In this document: positions 55,790-64,000 of the stretch, in pieces
How the letters are laid out: every line of letters starts with the position of its first letter
Numbering within the stretch: the first letter of the stretch is position 1
Assembly: GCF_003591005.1 (NCBI RefSeq)
Contig: NZ_QYYD01000008.1
Span: 141,230-205,229 of the forward strand
Reading direction: 5' to 3'
DNA from: Rhodopseudomonas palustris
Lineage (GTDB): Bacteria; Pseudomonadota; Alphaproteobacteria; Rhizobiales; Xanthobacteraceae
DNA length: 64,000 nucleotides
Notes under the pieces: model-generated
Seen by the model: the letters and a program-made list of their open reading frames with translations, nothing else
Database searches by the model: none
What the model was told of the DNA's origin: nothing
Program-made: the position numbers and the translations under genes

Positions 55790-56808
55790 GCGGCACCCCC
55801 GCCGGCCGGCTTTGAGCCACGCAGCAGCTTCATCACCTGGCGCGGCAGATACAGCACCCAGCGCTCCAGCCGCTCGCGGCCGATCAGTACGATGGTCACC
55901 AGCACCAGGCCGATCCAGAACAGCCAGTATTGCGGCGTGATGGTCGAGAAGATTTCCTGCAGGATCTTGAAGATCACCGCGCCGATCAGTCCACCATAGA
56001 GATAGCCGGTGCCGCCGAGAACCAGCACCAATACGAGATCGGCCGAGCGCTCGAACGAGAACACGTCGAGCGAGGCCAGCTGCGTGGTCTGGGTGAACAG
56101 CGCGCCGGCGATGCCGGCGTAGAACGCGCCGAGCGTGTAGATCGCGACCAGCCGGCGGTTGACCGGAATGCCGACCGCCGCGGCCCGCAGCGGGTTGTTA
56201 CGGATCGCGCGCAGGCTGAGACCAAACGGCGAATGCACGATGCGCCGCGCCAGCAGGAACATCACGAACAGCACCGCGACGCTGTACCAGAACCCGACCT
56301 TGCCGAAGATGTCGAACTCGAACAATCCGAGGATCGGCTGCATCACGATGCCCTGCAGGCCGTCGGTGCCGCCGGTGATGTTGGAAAAGCGTTCGGCGAG
56401 CGCCTCCATCAGCAGCGCAATACCGAGCGTCACCATCAGCCGGGTGAGGTCGACGCCGCGGATCACCAAAAAGCTGGTGGCGAAACCGAGCACGCCGGCG
56501 GCCAGCCCAGCAACCAGCAGCGCCAGTACCGGCTCGGGCACGATCCCGTGCAGCGCCATCAGCCCCGCCGCATAGGCGCCGACGCCGAAGAATGCGGCGT
56601 GGCCGAGCGAGACGATGCCCGCATAGCCGAGGATCAGGTCAAGCGACAGCGCGAACAGGCCGATGCGCACGATGTCGGTCATGATCAGATAGCGCGACGG
56701 AAACAGGAAGCCGACGGCGATCAGCGCCAACCAGAACACCAATTCGGCGGCGCGCCAGCGCGCGCTGCGGCGGGCGTGGAAACCGACATTGTCTGCGGAC
56801 GCAGTCAT
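55786..56808 (-). CDS. livM: Branched-chain amino acid ABC permease LivM
   Basis: 340 residues with about nine hydrophobic segments (LALIAVGFLFPS, LGYAGIVSLGHAAFFGVGAYAAGL). The SLGHAAFFGVGAY motif is LivM-typical, with VNRRLVAIYTLGAFYAGIAGAL later. Four bases follow the livH stop. Confidence 0.92.
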   Translation of the reverse strand: MTASADNVGFHARRSARWRAAELVFWLALIAVGFLFPSRYLIMTDIVRIGLFALSLDLILGYAGIVSLGHAAFFGVGAYAAGLMALHGIVPEPVLALLVAGLAAGVLGFATSFLVIRGVDLTRLMVTLGIALLMEALAERFSNITGGTDGLQGIVMQPILGLFEFDIFGKVGFWYSVAVLFVMFLLARRIVHSPFGLSLRAIRNNPLRAAAVGIPVNRRLVAIYTLGAFYAGIAGALFTQTTQLASLDVFSFERSADLVLVLVLGGTGYLYGGLIGAVIFKILQEIFSTITPQYWLFWIGLVLVTIVLIGRERLERWVLYLPRQVMKLLRGSKPAGGGAA

Positions 56809-56812
56809 GGCG

Positions 56813-57679
56813 TCACCGCGCGGCGGTGCGGCCGAAAAGGCCGTTGGGGCGCCAGATCAGGATCACGATCATGATGGTGTAGATCATGAACGGGCCCATC
56901 TTCGGCAGATAGTATTTGCCGGCGACGTCGCCGATGCCGAGCAGCAGCGAGGCCAGGAACGGGCCGGTGATCGAGGACGAGCCGCCGACCGTGACGACGA
57001 TCAGAAAGTAGATCATGAACTTCAGTGGGAAATACGGATCGAGCCCGAGGATCTCGGCGCTGAGCGCGCCGCCGAAGCCGGCAAGCCCGCAGCCGAACGC
57101 AAAGGTCAGCGCGAACACCTGCGGCACGTTGATGCCGAGACCGGAGGCAACACGCGGATCGTCGACCGCGGCGCGCAGCCGGCTGCCGAACCGCGTCTTC
57201 GCCAGCGTCAATTGCAGCGCGACGGTGAGCAGGCCGCAGATCACGATGATCATCAGCCGGTAGCGGCCGATGCCGACGCCGAACAGGTCGATCTGGCCCT
57301 GCAGCACCTCCGGCAGCGTGATGAACACGCGCGACGAGCCCATGATGAAATCGACCGCCGCCACCGACATGAAGACGAGCCCGACGCTGAACAGCACCTG
57401 ATCGAGATGCGAGCGGTCGTAGAGATGGCGGTACAGCAGCCGCTCGAACAGCGCGCCGATCAGCGCGCTGGCGAGAAACGCGATCGGCAGCGCCGCGAAG
57501 AACGGCCAACCCATCTTGTTGACCAGCACGGCACAGACATAGCCGCCGGCCATCGCGAAGGCGCCGTGCGCGAGGTTGACGAAGTTCATCAGCCCCAGCG
57601 TCACCGCCAACCCGCACGCCAGCACGAACAGCAACATGCCGTAAGCGACGCCGTCGAACAGGATGGTGAGCAGGGTCAT
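56813..57679 (-). CDS. livH: Branched-chain amino acid ABC permease LivH
   Basis: 288 residues, about eight hydrophobic segments; LGLMNFVNLAHGAFAMAGGYV is the LivH signature. Sits between the intercistronic repeat and livM. Confidence 0.92.
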   Translation of the reverse strand: MTLLTILFDGVAYGMLLFVLACGLAVTLGLMNFVNLAHGAFAMAGGYVCAVLVNKMGWPFFAALPIAFLASALIGALFERLLYRHLYDRSHLDQVLFSVGLVFMSVAAVDFIMGSSRVFITLPEVLQGQIDLFGVGIGRYRLMIIVICGLLTVALQLTLAKTRFGSRLRAAVDDPRVASGLGINVPQVFALTFAFGCGLAGFGGALSAEILGLDPYFPLKFMIYFLIVVTVGGSSSITGPFLASLLLGIGDVAGKYYLPKMGPFMIYTIMIVILIWRPNGLFGRTAAR

Positions 57680-57696
57680 CGAGCTTCAATCATCAG

Positions 57697-57810
57697 CGTT
57701 CGTCATTCCGGGATGCGCCCCCTCTTCGGGGCGCAGGCCCGAAATCCATACCCCCTGTGGGTGGTTATGGATTCCGGGCTCGCGCTTCGCGCGCCCCGGA
57801 ATGACGAACG
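57697..57810. repeat. Long intercistronic hairpin, family A relative, between livK and livH
   Basis: GTTCGTCATTCC and GGAATGACGAAC outer arms, with inner GAAATCCATA/TATGGATTCC arms and a GCGCGAAGCGCGA subhairpin. It lies inside the operon, 18 bases before the livH start and 24 bases past the livK stop. Confidence 0.85.
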
Positions 57811-57833
57811 TCAAGGCCGGGGCGCGTCGTCGC

Positions 57834-59009
57834 TTACTTCTTCGTCTTGCCGGGGTCCTTCACGGCGTCGAACTTGGCGAATTCGACGTTGTAGAGTTCG
57901 CCGTCGACCTTCTCGACCTTGCGGATGTAGATGTCCTGGACGATGTCGCGGGTCTCGGGATCGATCGAAATCGGGCCGCGCGGGCTCTCCCACTTCATTC
58001 CCTTCATCGCCGCAATCAGCGAGTCTCCGTCGGTCTTGCCGGCGGTCTTCTTCAGCGCCTCGTAGATCAGATGAATGCCGTCATAGCCGCCGACCGCCAT
58101 GAAGCCCGGACGCTGGCCGAACTCCTTCTTGTAGTCGGCAACAAACTCCTTGTTCATCGCCGAGGGATGCGCGGCCGAATACATGTGGGCGGTGACCACG
58201 CCGAGCGCGGCGTCGCCCATGCTGTTCAGGAGATCGTCGTCCATCACGTCGCCGGGGCCGATCACCTTGATGCCGCTCTTGTCGAGGCCGCGCTCGGCGA
58301 ACTGCTTCATGAAGTTGCCGCCCTGCCCGGCCGGCACGAACACGAACATCGCGTCAGGCTTGGCGTCTTTCATGCGCTGCAGGAAAGGAGCAAAATCCGG
58401 ATTGGCGAGCGGCACCTTGATCTCTTCAACGATCTGGCCGCCGCCTGCGGTGAAATTCTCCTTGAACGAGGCGAGCGCGTCGTTACCGGGCGCGTAGTCC
58501 GAGGTCAGCGTCGCGACCTTCTTGATGCCGTTCTTGGCGGCCCAGTCGCCGATGATGCTCGAGGATTGCGGCAGCGTGAACGAGGTGCGGACGATATAGG
58601 GCGAGCGCTCGGTGATGATCGAGGTACCGGCCGCCATCACGATCTCCGGCACTTTGGCCTGGGTCGCGAGCGGCGCCGCGGCGAGCGCCGCCGGGGTGAT
58701 CCCGAAGCCGGCGATCACGTTCACCTTGTCGTTGACGATCAGTTCCTGCGCCATCCGCTTGGTATTGTCCGGGATCGCGGCATCGTCTTTCAGGATGACT
58801 TCGATCTTCTTGCCGGCGACGGTGGCACCGTGCTTCTTCATGTACAGCTTGACCGCATTGTCGATCTGCTTTCCGGTCGACGCCTGGCCGCCGGTCATCG
58901 GCACGATCAGCCCGATCTTGAAGACGTCCTCGGCCTGCGCCACGATCGGTGTGGCCGCCGCGATCGCGATGCAGGCGGCCTGCAGCAGTGTTCGTCTGCC
59001 AATCAGCAT
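57834..59009 (-). CDS. livK: Branched-chain amino acid-type binding protein LivK
   Basis: 391 residues with a signal peptide (GRRTLLQAACIAIAAATPIVAQA; a possible Tat signal), then VFKIGLIVPMTGGQASTG. First gene of livK-H-M-G-F-metE-like; it is the receptor for that transporter. ATG 59009 follows AGGAAA. Confidence 0.92.
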   Translation of the reverse strand: MLIGRRTLLQAACIAIAAATPIVAQAEDVFKIGLIVPMTGGQASTGKQIDNAVKLYMKKHGATVAGKKIEVILKDDAAIPDNTKRMAQELIVNDKVNVIAGFGITPAALAAAPLATQAKVPEIVMAAGTSIITERSPYIVRTSFTLPQSSSIIGDWAAKNGIKKVATLTSDYAPGNDALASFKENFTAGGGQIVEEIKVPLANPDFAPFLQRMKDAKPDAMFVFVPAGQGGNFMKQFAERGLDKSGIKVIGPGDVMDDDLLNSMGDAALGVVTAHMYSAAHPSAMNKEFVADYKKEFGQRPGFMAVGGYDGIHLIYEALKKTAGKTDGDSLIAAMKGMKWESPRGPISIDPETRDIVQDIYIRKVEKVDGELYNVEFAKFDAVKDPGKTKK

Positions 59010-59391
59010 GAGTGTTTCCTCTTGTCCCTACGCTTTGCGTCCGAGGTTTTTACCCCGATTCCATCTTAGCCGAGGTGCCGCCGCTGTGTCTTGGGGCAAC
59101 GCTCATCGCCGTAGCACGCCGTCGGAAGAGGCGTCCGATAGAAGGCGACGCCGCTGATTGGCCCCGGCCCCTGATGCGACAGCCAAGGCGCCAGTTGCGC
59201 GATCCCAAGACGGCGGATTGGCCACATCATTGCCATGGAAACCGGGATGATGGTGCGATAACAGGTATGCCATATTCGGATAGCAGGAAGATCGGACTGC
59301 ACGGGTCAGCCGTATCGCTTTCTTGCCCCGCATCATGGTCGCCGCCGCAGTGCCCTGCTACGGCGAATGTTGACGAGATATCGAGATCACA
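59010..59391. other. Divergent upstream region without a gene
   Basis: 382 bases between livK and the lipoprotein gene. No FixK box or clear operator. Short frames lack ribosome-binding sites. Confidence 0.35.
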
Positions 59392-59673
59392 ATGCCAGCT
59401 AGTTCGTTGCGTCTAACGGTCGCGGCCACCCTTTCGCTCCTGCTTTCCGGCCTGGCCGGCTGCGGCACCGTGAACGAAAAGCTGGCATCCGGAATGGGCG
59501 ACTACGTCCCGCAGTGGGCGGGCGGTCTGCCCGCCAATGCCCCACCACGTCCAGGGACGGCAAAGTACGACGCCTATATCCGCGAACAGGAGCGCCTGCG
59601 CAGCATGCCCGCCGCCGAACGCGAGAAGCTGGAAGGCCAGACCGCCGGGCAGTCGTCCCCGCCGGCGCAATGA
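59392..59673 (+). CDS. Small lipoprotein
   Basis: 93 residues with a lipobox LAGC at about residues 21-24 after a hydrophobic segment (TLSLLLSGLAG), so a lipid-anchored protein. The rest is Pro/Ala-rich with EQERLRSMPAAEREKLEG. Unknown function. Confidence 0.75.
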   Translation: MPASSLRLTVAATLSLLLSGLAGCGTVNEKLASGMGDYVPQWAGGLPANAPPRPGTAKYDAYIREQERLRSMPAAEREKLEGQTAGQSSPPAQ

Positions 59674-59773
59674 GGCGCCTTGTCGGGTTGCTTCACCGAG
59701 GTTGGAGCGAAACGGCCGGGCACGAGTTGGTCCTGGCTCTCGGATTCATCCGACGAGGTGCTCGGAGAAGCTA

Positions 59774-60361
59774 ATGCGCCGATTGATCGGCAGTGTCATC
59801 GTGCTCGCGATTTTAGCCGCAGCCTATCTGGGTTCGGCCCTGTGGTCGTTGGGAGCTCTCGCCAATGCAGTGCGGGCCGGGGACGGTGCAGCTGTCATTG
59901 CGCGCACCGATATACCGTCATTGACTCAGTCCATCGCCGACCAGGTGGTCGCGGCTTATCTCACTCGCATCGGTCAGACGCGCCAAGTCGGCTCCAGTGA
60001 GCGGATGCTGATCCGCGCGGCCGGCAGCGGCGTCGCCCAGGCGATGATCAGCAAAATGCTGACGCCGGAGCATCTCACCGAATTCTTGAAAAGCGGGAAA
60101 CTCCAGGGCGTACCAGACATCCCGCAGCTCACCGGCCTGCCGCGCCTCGCCGATCTCGAGACCGGCGACGTGCTGGCAATGCTGCAACGGTTCCGCTTCA
60201 TCGAACCGATGGAGTTCGGCTTTCGTGTCGACGGCACCGCCGGGACCGAGGACGTCAGCGAAGTGCGGCTGCATTTCGCCGGGACCGGTTGGAAGCTGTC
60301 GGGGCTGACACTGCCCGCCACCGTCGCTCGCGACCTCGCCGCGGCGCTGCCGGCGAAGTAA
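59774..60361 (+). CDS. DUF2939-like membrane-anchored protein
   Basis: 195 residues: N-terminal anchor (LIGSVIVLAILAAAYLGSALWSL) and a repeated-helix region as in DUF2939 proteins, with IARTDIPSLTQSIADQVVAAY. ATG 59774 has GGAGAAG upstream. Function unknown. Confidence 0.72.
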   Translation: MRRLIGSVIVLAILAAAYLGSALWSLGALANAVRAGDGAAVIARTDIPSLTQSIADQVVAAYLTRIGQTRQVGSSERMLIRAAGSGVAQAMISKMLTPEHLTEFLKSGKLQGVPDIPQLTGLPRLADLETGDVLAMLQRFRFIEPMEFGFRVDGTAGTEDVSEVRLHFAGTGWKLSGLTLPATVARDLAAALPAK

Positions 60362-60473
60362 GCGCCGAGTGGCGACTTAGTGACTTCTACGTGACTTCTA
60401 CGCGCACAAGCGCGCCGTCCTGTGTATCGGACCCGAAACGCGCCCTTTAAAATCAGGCCTTTTCGTTTCCGCC

Positions 60474-60564
60474 CGTCATGCCCGGCCTTGTGCCGGGCAT
60501 CCACGCCTTACGGCGCCAACGATCAGCAAAGGCGTGGATGGCCGGGACAAGCCCGGCCATGACG
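60474..60564. repeat. Family C palindromic repeat
   Basis: CGTCATGCCCGGC...GCCCGGCCATGACG with inner ATCCACGCCT/AGGCGTGGAT arms, like 53016-53105. It is between the convergent DUF2939 and purU genes. Confidence 0.8.
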
Positions 60565-60653
60565 CGTTGAGACGAAGGTGCATACTTCATAAGCCGCACC
60601 CTCGGACACGCTCGCAAGGATGACGCCTCGATGCGTGGCGTAACTCCGTTGGA

Positions 60654-61514
60654 TCAGTTGAACACCACCGTCTTGCGGCCGTTGAGGATGACTCGGTCGT
60701 CGAGGTGATAGTGCATGGCGCGGGCCAGTACGCGGCGCTCGATGTCGCGGCCCTTGCGCACAAGATCGGCCGGCGTATCGCGGTGGCTGATGCGCTCGAC
60801 GTCCTGATCGATGATCGGCCCCTCGTCGAGTGCGCTGGTGACGTAATGCGCCGTGGCCCCGATGAGCTTTACGCCGCGGTCGAATGCCTGGTGATAGGGC
60901 CGCGCACCCTTGAAGCCCGGCAGGAACGAATGGTGGATGTTGATGCAGCGGCCGGCGAGGCGCTGGGACATCTCGTCCGACAGAATCTGCATGTAGCGCG
61001 CCAGCACCACCAGATCGGTCTTGGTCTGCGCGATCAGCGCGGTGATCGCCGCCTCCTGCTGGCGCCGCGTCTCCTTGCTCACCGGCATGTGGTAGAACGG
61101 GATCTCACCGAAATCGAAGCCGCTGAAGGTCTCGCGCGGATGATTTGAGACGATCGCGGTCGGGATCATCGGCAGTTCGCCGATCCGCCAGCGATACAGG
61201 ATGTCGGCGAGACAGTGGTCGGATTGCGAAACCAGCAGCATCACCCGGCGCCGGGTCTCGCGGTCGCGCATGTGCCAGCCCATCGTGAACTTCACCGCGA
61301 TCGGGCCGAAGCCGGTGCGCAGGTCGGCAAGCGGCACGACCTTGTCGGAGGCGTTGAACACCACCCGCATGAAGAAGTGTCCGCTTTCGGTGTCGTTGTA
61401 TTGCTGCGCGTCGAGAATATTCTGGCCGTTCTCGAACAGGAAGGTGGTGACCGCCGCGACGATACCGGCGCGATCGGGACAGGACAGGGTCAGCACATAT
61501 TGACGATGGGGCAT
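60654..61514 (-). CDS. purU: Formyltetrahydrofolate deformylase PurU
   Basis: 286 residues: N-terminal ACT domain ([19 protein letters not shown]) and a formyltransferase-like domain with [18 protein letters not shown] and EGPIIDQDV (catalytic Asn/His/Asp region). It releases formate and THF from 10-formyl-THF, recycling one-carbon units. ATG 61514 chosen by family N-terminus. Confidence 0.93.
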   Translation of the reverse strand: MPHRQYVLTLSCPDRAGIVAAVTTFLFENGQNILDAQQYNDTESGHFFMRVVFNASDKVVPLADLRTGFGPIAVKFTMGWHMRDRETRRRVMLLVSQSDHCLADILYRWRIGELPMIPTAIVSNHPRETFSGFDFGEIPFYHMPVSKETRRQQEAAITALIAQTKTDLVVLARYMQILSDEMSQRLAGRCINIHHSFLPGFKGARPYHQAFDRGVKLIGATAHYVTSALDEGPIIDQDVERISHRDTPADLVRKGRDIERRVLARAMHYHLDDRVILNGRKTVVFN

Positions 61515-61581
61515 GGCGTTCTTGGTAGCAGCGCAGGCGCGCCGGACGAGCGGAGGCCCCTGCTCTAGCACCGCCTCCGCC

Positions 61582-61610
61582 CTTGCGCCAATCCCGATCA
61601 AAGGCGCAAG
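61582..61610. promoter_or_regulatory. Inverted repeat in the purU/hemD divergent region
   Basis: CTTGCGCC (61582-61589) and GGCGCAAG (61603-61610) are perfect 8-base arms separated by 13 bases. It lies 36 bases before the hemD ATG and about 70 bases before purU. Candidate operator; regulator unknown. Confidence 0.45.
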
Positions 61611-61645
61611 ATGACCAAAGCGTTGGCGATGGACGGGAATCTGGA

Positions 61646-62488
61646 ATGGCTGGGCGGCTCGACGGGTATCGTATCCTGATCCTCGAGACCCGCGAGGAGG
61701 CGCAGTTTTCGCGGCTGCTCGCCGACCAGGGCGCCGTCGTGCTGCAATGTCCGATGGTGGCAATCGTCGATGCCCCCGACTCCGCCCCGGTCGCGGCTTG
61801 GATCGACCGGCTGATCCGCGAGCCGTTCGACGATCTGGTGCTGACCACCGGCGAAGGCCTGCGCCGGCTCGCCAAGCTGGCGCGCAGCCAGGGCCGCGAC
61901 GTCGCCTTCGTCGAAGCCGTCGGCAAAACGCGGCGGTTCGCCCGCGGCCCGAAGCCCGGCCGCGCGCTGCGCGAGCTTGGGCTGGATGCGACCGTCACCA
62001 CCGAGGAGCCGACTTCGGAGGGGATCATCAGCACCTTATCGCGTTACAATATGGAGAATCGCCGGGTCGGCCTGCAGCTCTACCCCGACAAGGATCACGC
62101 CGCGCTGATCGGCGCGATCGTCGCGCAGGGGGCCGGCGTCGATACGGTGCTGCCTTATGCCTATGATCCCCGCGCGGCAGAGGACAACGTGGTGGCGGCG
62201 ATCGACGAGATGGCGCAAGGTCGCGTCGATGCTATCGCGCTGACCAGCTCGAACCAATTCCGCCGGCTGCTGGATGTGGCGAAAGCGCGCGGCTGCGAAG
62301 ACCGGCTGCGTCAAGCGCTCCTGACAACCGAGATAGCTTCGGTCGGACCGGTTGTGTCCGACGAACTCAAGCAGCACGGACTGACAGCCACAATCACCCC
62401 GCCGGACGGCGCTTTCTTCATGAAGCCACTGATCAGCGCGATGAGCACGGCGCTCAGCGTGCGCCCGCCGCGCGCGGCTTCGCGATGA
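61646..62488 (+). CDS. hemD: Uroporphyrinogen-III synthase
   Basis: 280 residues with the two-lobed HemD pattern: [15 protein letters not shown] (N-lobe), [14 protein letters not shown] and, later, [17 protein letters not shown], which parallels the 'T...P.A...' motif at the C-lobe. It closes hydroxymethylbilane to uroporphyrinogen III. The start follows GGGAATCTGGA. hemC is not adjacent. Confidence 0.78.
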   Translation: MAGRLDGYRILILETREEAQFSRLLADQGAVVLQCPMVAIVDAPDSAPVAAWIDRLIREPFDDLVLTTGEGLRRLAKLARSQGRDVAFVEAVGKTRRFARGPKPGRALRELGLDATVTTEEPTSEGIISTLSRYNMENRRVGLQLYPDKDHAALIGAIVAQGAGVDTVLPYAYDPRAAEDNVVAAIDEMAQGRVDAIALTSSNQFRRLLDVAKARGCEDRLRQALLTTEIASVGPVVSDELKQHGLTATITPPDGAFFMKPLISAMSTALSVRPPRAASR

Positions 62489-62667
62489 GACTTGCCTACG
62501 CTGCGGGCAACACCGACGCATGTGGCGTCCGGCATTCGGACGGATCGCGCGCACGAAAGTAAGGATGTTTTCTGAAGAACTGCAAAGCCCGGGTTGAAAC
62601 GTCTCCGTGATCTGCGCTAACACCCGGACAATATCAAAAACCCGGACGGGTCTCAGGGAGGAACCAG

Positions 62668-63897
62668 ATGAAGCGTTTTCTCGCAGCCGTAGCGATCGCG
62701 GCGCCGATGTTTACCTCGGCGGCAATCGCCCAGGAAACCGTGAAGATCGGATACATCGATCCGCTGTCCGGTGGCGGTGCCAGCGTTGGTGAAGGCGGAC
62801 TCAAGACCTTCCAGTATCTCGCCGACGAGCTCAATGCCAAGGGCGGCATTCTCGGCAAGAAGGTCGAGATCGTCCCGCTCGACAACAAGACCAATCCGCA
62901 GGAGAGCCTAATTCAGGCGCAAAAGGCGATCGACGCCGGCGTTCGCTACGTCACCCAGGGCAACGGCTCCTCGGTCGCCGGCGCGCTGTCGGACTTCCTG
63001 ACCAAGTACAACGAGCGCAATCCCGGCAAGGAAGTGCTGTACTTCAACTATGCCGCGGTCGATCCGGTCCTCACCAACGAGAAGTGCAGCTTCTGGCACT
63101 TCCGCTGGGATGCGAACTCCGACATCAAGATGGAGGCGCTGACCAACTACATGAAGGACACGCCGGCCGTTAAGAAGGTCTACCTGATCAATCAGGACTA
63201 TTCGTTCGGCCAGTCGGTTCGTACTCAGGCTCGCGCGATGCTGGCCAAGAAGCGTCCGGACGTCCAGATCGTCGGCGACGAATTGCATCCGCTGCTGAAG
63301 ATCTCGGACTTCGCCCCCTACGTCGCCAAGATCAAGGCATCGGGCGCCGACACGGTGGTGACCGGCAACTGGGGCCAGGACATCGCGCTGCTGCTGAAGG
63401 CCGCCGCTGACGCCGGCCTCAAGGTCAGCTGGTACACCTACTATGCCGGCGGTGCCGGTGGCCCGACTGCGATCAAGCAGACTGGCCTCAATCACCAGGT
63501 GTTCCAGATCACCGAAGGCTTCGCCAACGTCGAACACAAGCAGTCGCAGGATTTCGAAAAGACCTTCCGTGAAAAGGTCAACCTGAGCCTGTGGTATCCG
63601 CGCGCCGTAAACGAGATGCGGATGTTCGCCGCCGCGGCCGAAAAGGCCAAGTCGCTCGACGCCGTCAAGGTCGCCCAGGCGCTGGAGGACATGAAGTTCG
63701 AAGTGTTCAACGGCGGCGAAGGCGTGATGCGCAAGGACGATCACCAGTTCTTCCAGCCGATCTACATCTCGTCGTTCGGCGATATCCCTGCGGGTCAGTT
63801 CGACGAAGAAAAGACCGGCTGGGGCTGGAAGCAGGTCGCCAAGATCGACACCGCCCAGACCATGCTGCCGACCACCTGCAAGATGGACCGGCCGTAA
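62668..63897 (+). CDS. Periplasmic binding protein, branched-chain amino acid ABC type
   Basis: 409 residues with a signal peptide (1-22), then VKIGYIDPLSGGGASVG. The ribosome-binding site is strong (GGGAGGAACCAG). Its C-terminal half has conserved HQVFQITEGFANVEHKQ. Permease genes, if any, would be beyond the right edge. Confidence 0.9.
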   Translation: MKRFLAAVAIAAPMFTSAAIAQETVKIGYIDPLSGGGASVGEGGLKTFQYLADELNAKGGILGKKVEIVPLDNKTNPQESLIQAQKAIDAGVRYVTQGNGSSVAGALSDFLTKYNERNPGKEVLYFNYAAVDPVLTNEKCSFWHFRWDANSDIKMEALTNYMKDTPAVKKVYLINQDYSFGQSVRTQARAMLAKKRPDVQIVGDELHPLLKISDFAPYVAKIKASGADTVVTGNWGQDIALLLKAAADAGLKVSWYTYYAGGAGGPTAIKQTGLNHQVFQITEGFANVEHKQSQDFEKTFREKVNLSLWYPRAVNEMRMFAAAAEKAKSLDAVKVAQALEDMKFEVFNGGEGVMRKDDHQFFQPIYISSFGDIPAGQFDEEKTGWGWKQVAKIDTAQTMLPTTCKMDRP

Positions 63898-63914
63898 GGC
63901 TCGCACGTCGCTCC

Positions 63915-63941
63915 TCCCTCTCCCCGCTTGCGGGGAGAGGG
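63915..63941. repeat. Short GC hairpin (family D)
   Basis: CCCTCTCCCCGC and GCGGGGAGAGGG arms, typical of a repeat scattered in Bradyrhizobium-group genomes. It lies 18 bases past the stop of the binding-protein gene and may act as its terminator. Confidence 0.6.
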
Positions 63942-64000
63942 TCGGGGTGAGGGGGCGTCTCGCGGGGCGGGCGCGCCGAGAAGGCCCCACACCCCGCATT

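Overview
The window is high-GC DNA from an alphaproteobacterium, most likely a Rhodopseudomonas or a close relative in the Bradyrhizobium group. The basis is an anaerobic bacteriochlorophyll operon (bchE-bchJ-hemN), FixK/FNR-type boxes of the form TTGAT-N4-(A/C/G)(T/G)CAA before several operons, FixJ-like regulators, many branched-chain-amino-acid-type periplasmic binding proteins, and families of palindromic intergenic repeats. Species and strain cannot be fixed from sequence alone. No rRNA, tRNA, transposase, phage gene or CRISPR array was recognised.

Layout. 0-5 kb: the 3' end of an unknown gene, a repeat block, two divergent SDR genes (one without the usual catalytic residues), a FixJ-like regulator, a degenerate PilZ gene and a cheR remnant. 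5-27 kb is a low-oxygen/redox zone: phosphoketolase, BON protein, Ser/Thr kinase-Usp fusion with a phosphoesterase, a four-cysteine protein, bchE-bchJ-hemN, a small KOW-like protein, CsoR/CopA, hemerythrin, QueD, a diguanylate cyclase, an amidase, a Ni/Co permease, a binding protein, an aldo/keto reductase and an eRF1-like small protein. Eight FixK-type boxes lie upstream of genes in this zone. 27-38.5 kb is an oxidoreductase zone: MBL hydrolase, AhpD-like protein, three SDR/NmrA-type proteins, cupin, Tat-exported alpha/beta hydrolase, two AraC regulators and an RR-RR-histidine kinase operon.

38.8-46.5 kb: a lone binding protein, a Tat-exported intradiol-fold protein paired with a bis-heme membrane protein, a MacAB-like efflux operon, an alpha/beta hydrolase and two small proteins. 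46.6-50.5 kb: a compact three-gene operon of an EgtC/YafJ-like class II amidotransferase, an AsnO-like amidotransferase and a YbdK/GCS2-type ligase, the best candidate for an undescribed peptide-amide pathway. 50.7-53 kb: two small genes and UDP-glucose dehydrogenase. 53-59 kb: a livK-[hairpin]-livH-livM-livG-livF-metE-like operon. 59-64 kb: a lipoprotein, a DUF2939 protein, purU, hemD and a further binding protein.

How it fits together: in the 7-27 kb zone, fermentative carbon metabolism, O2-independent porphyrin and bacteriochlorophyll steps, an O2/NO-binding hemerythrin-type protein and a stress kinase probably respond together to falling oxygen through a FixK/FNR regulator that is not encoded here. 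Repeats sit almost entirely at 3' ends of convergent genes, with one inside the liv operon.
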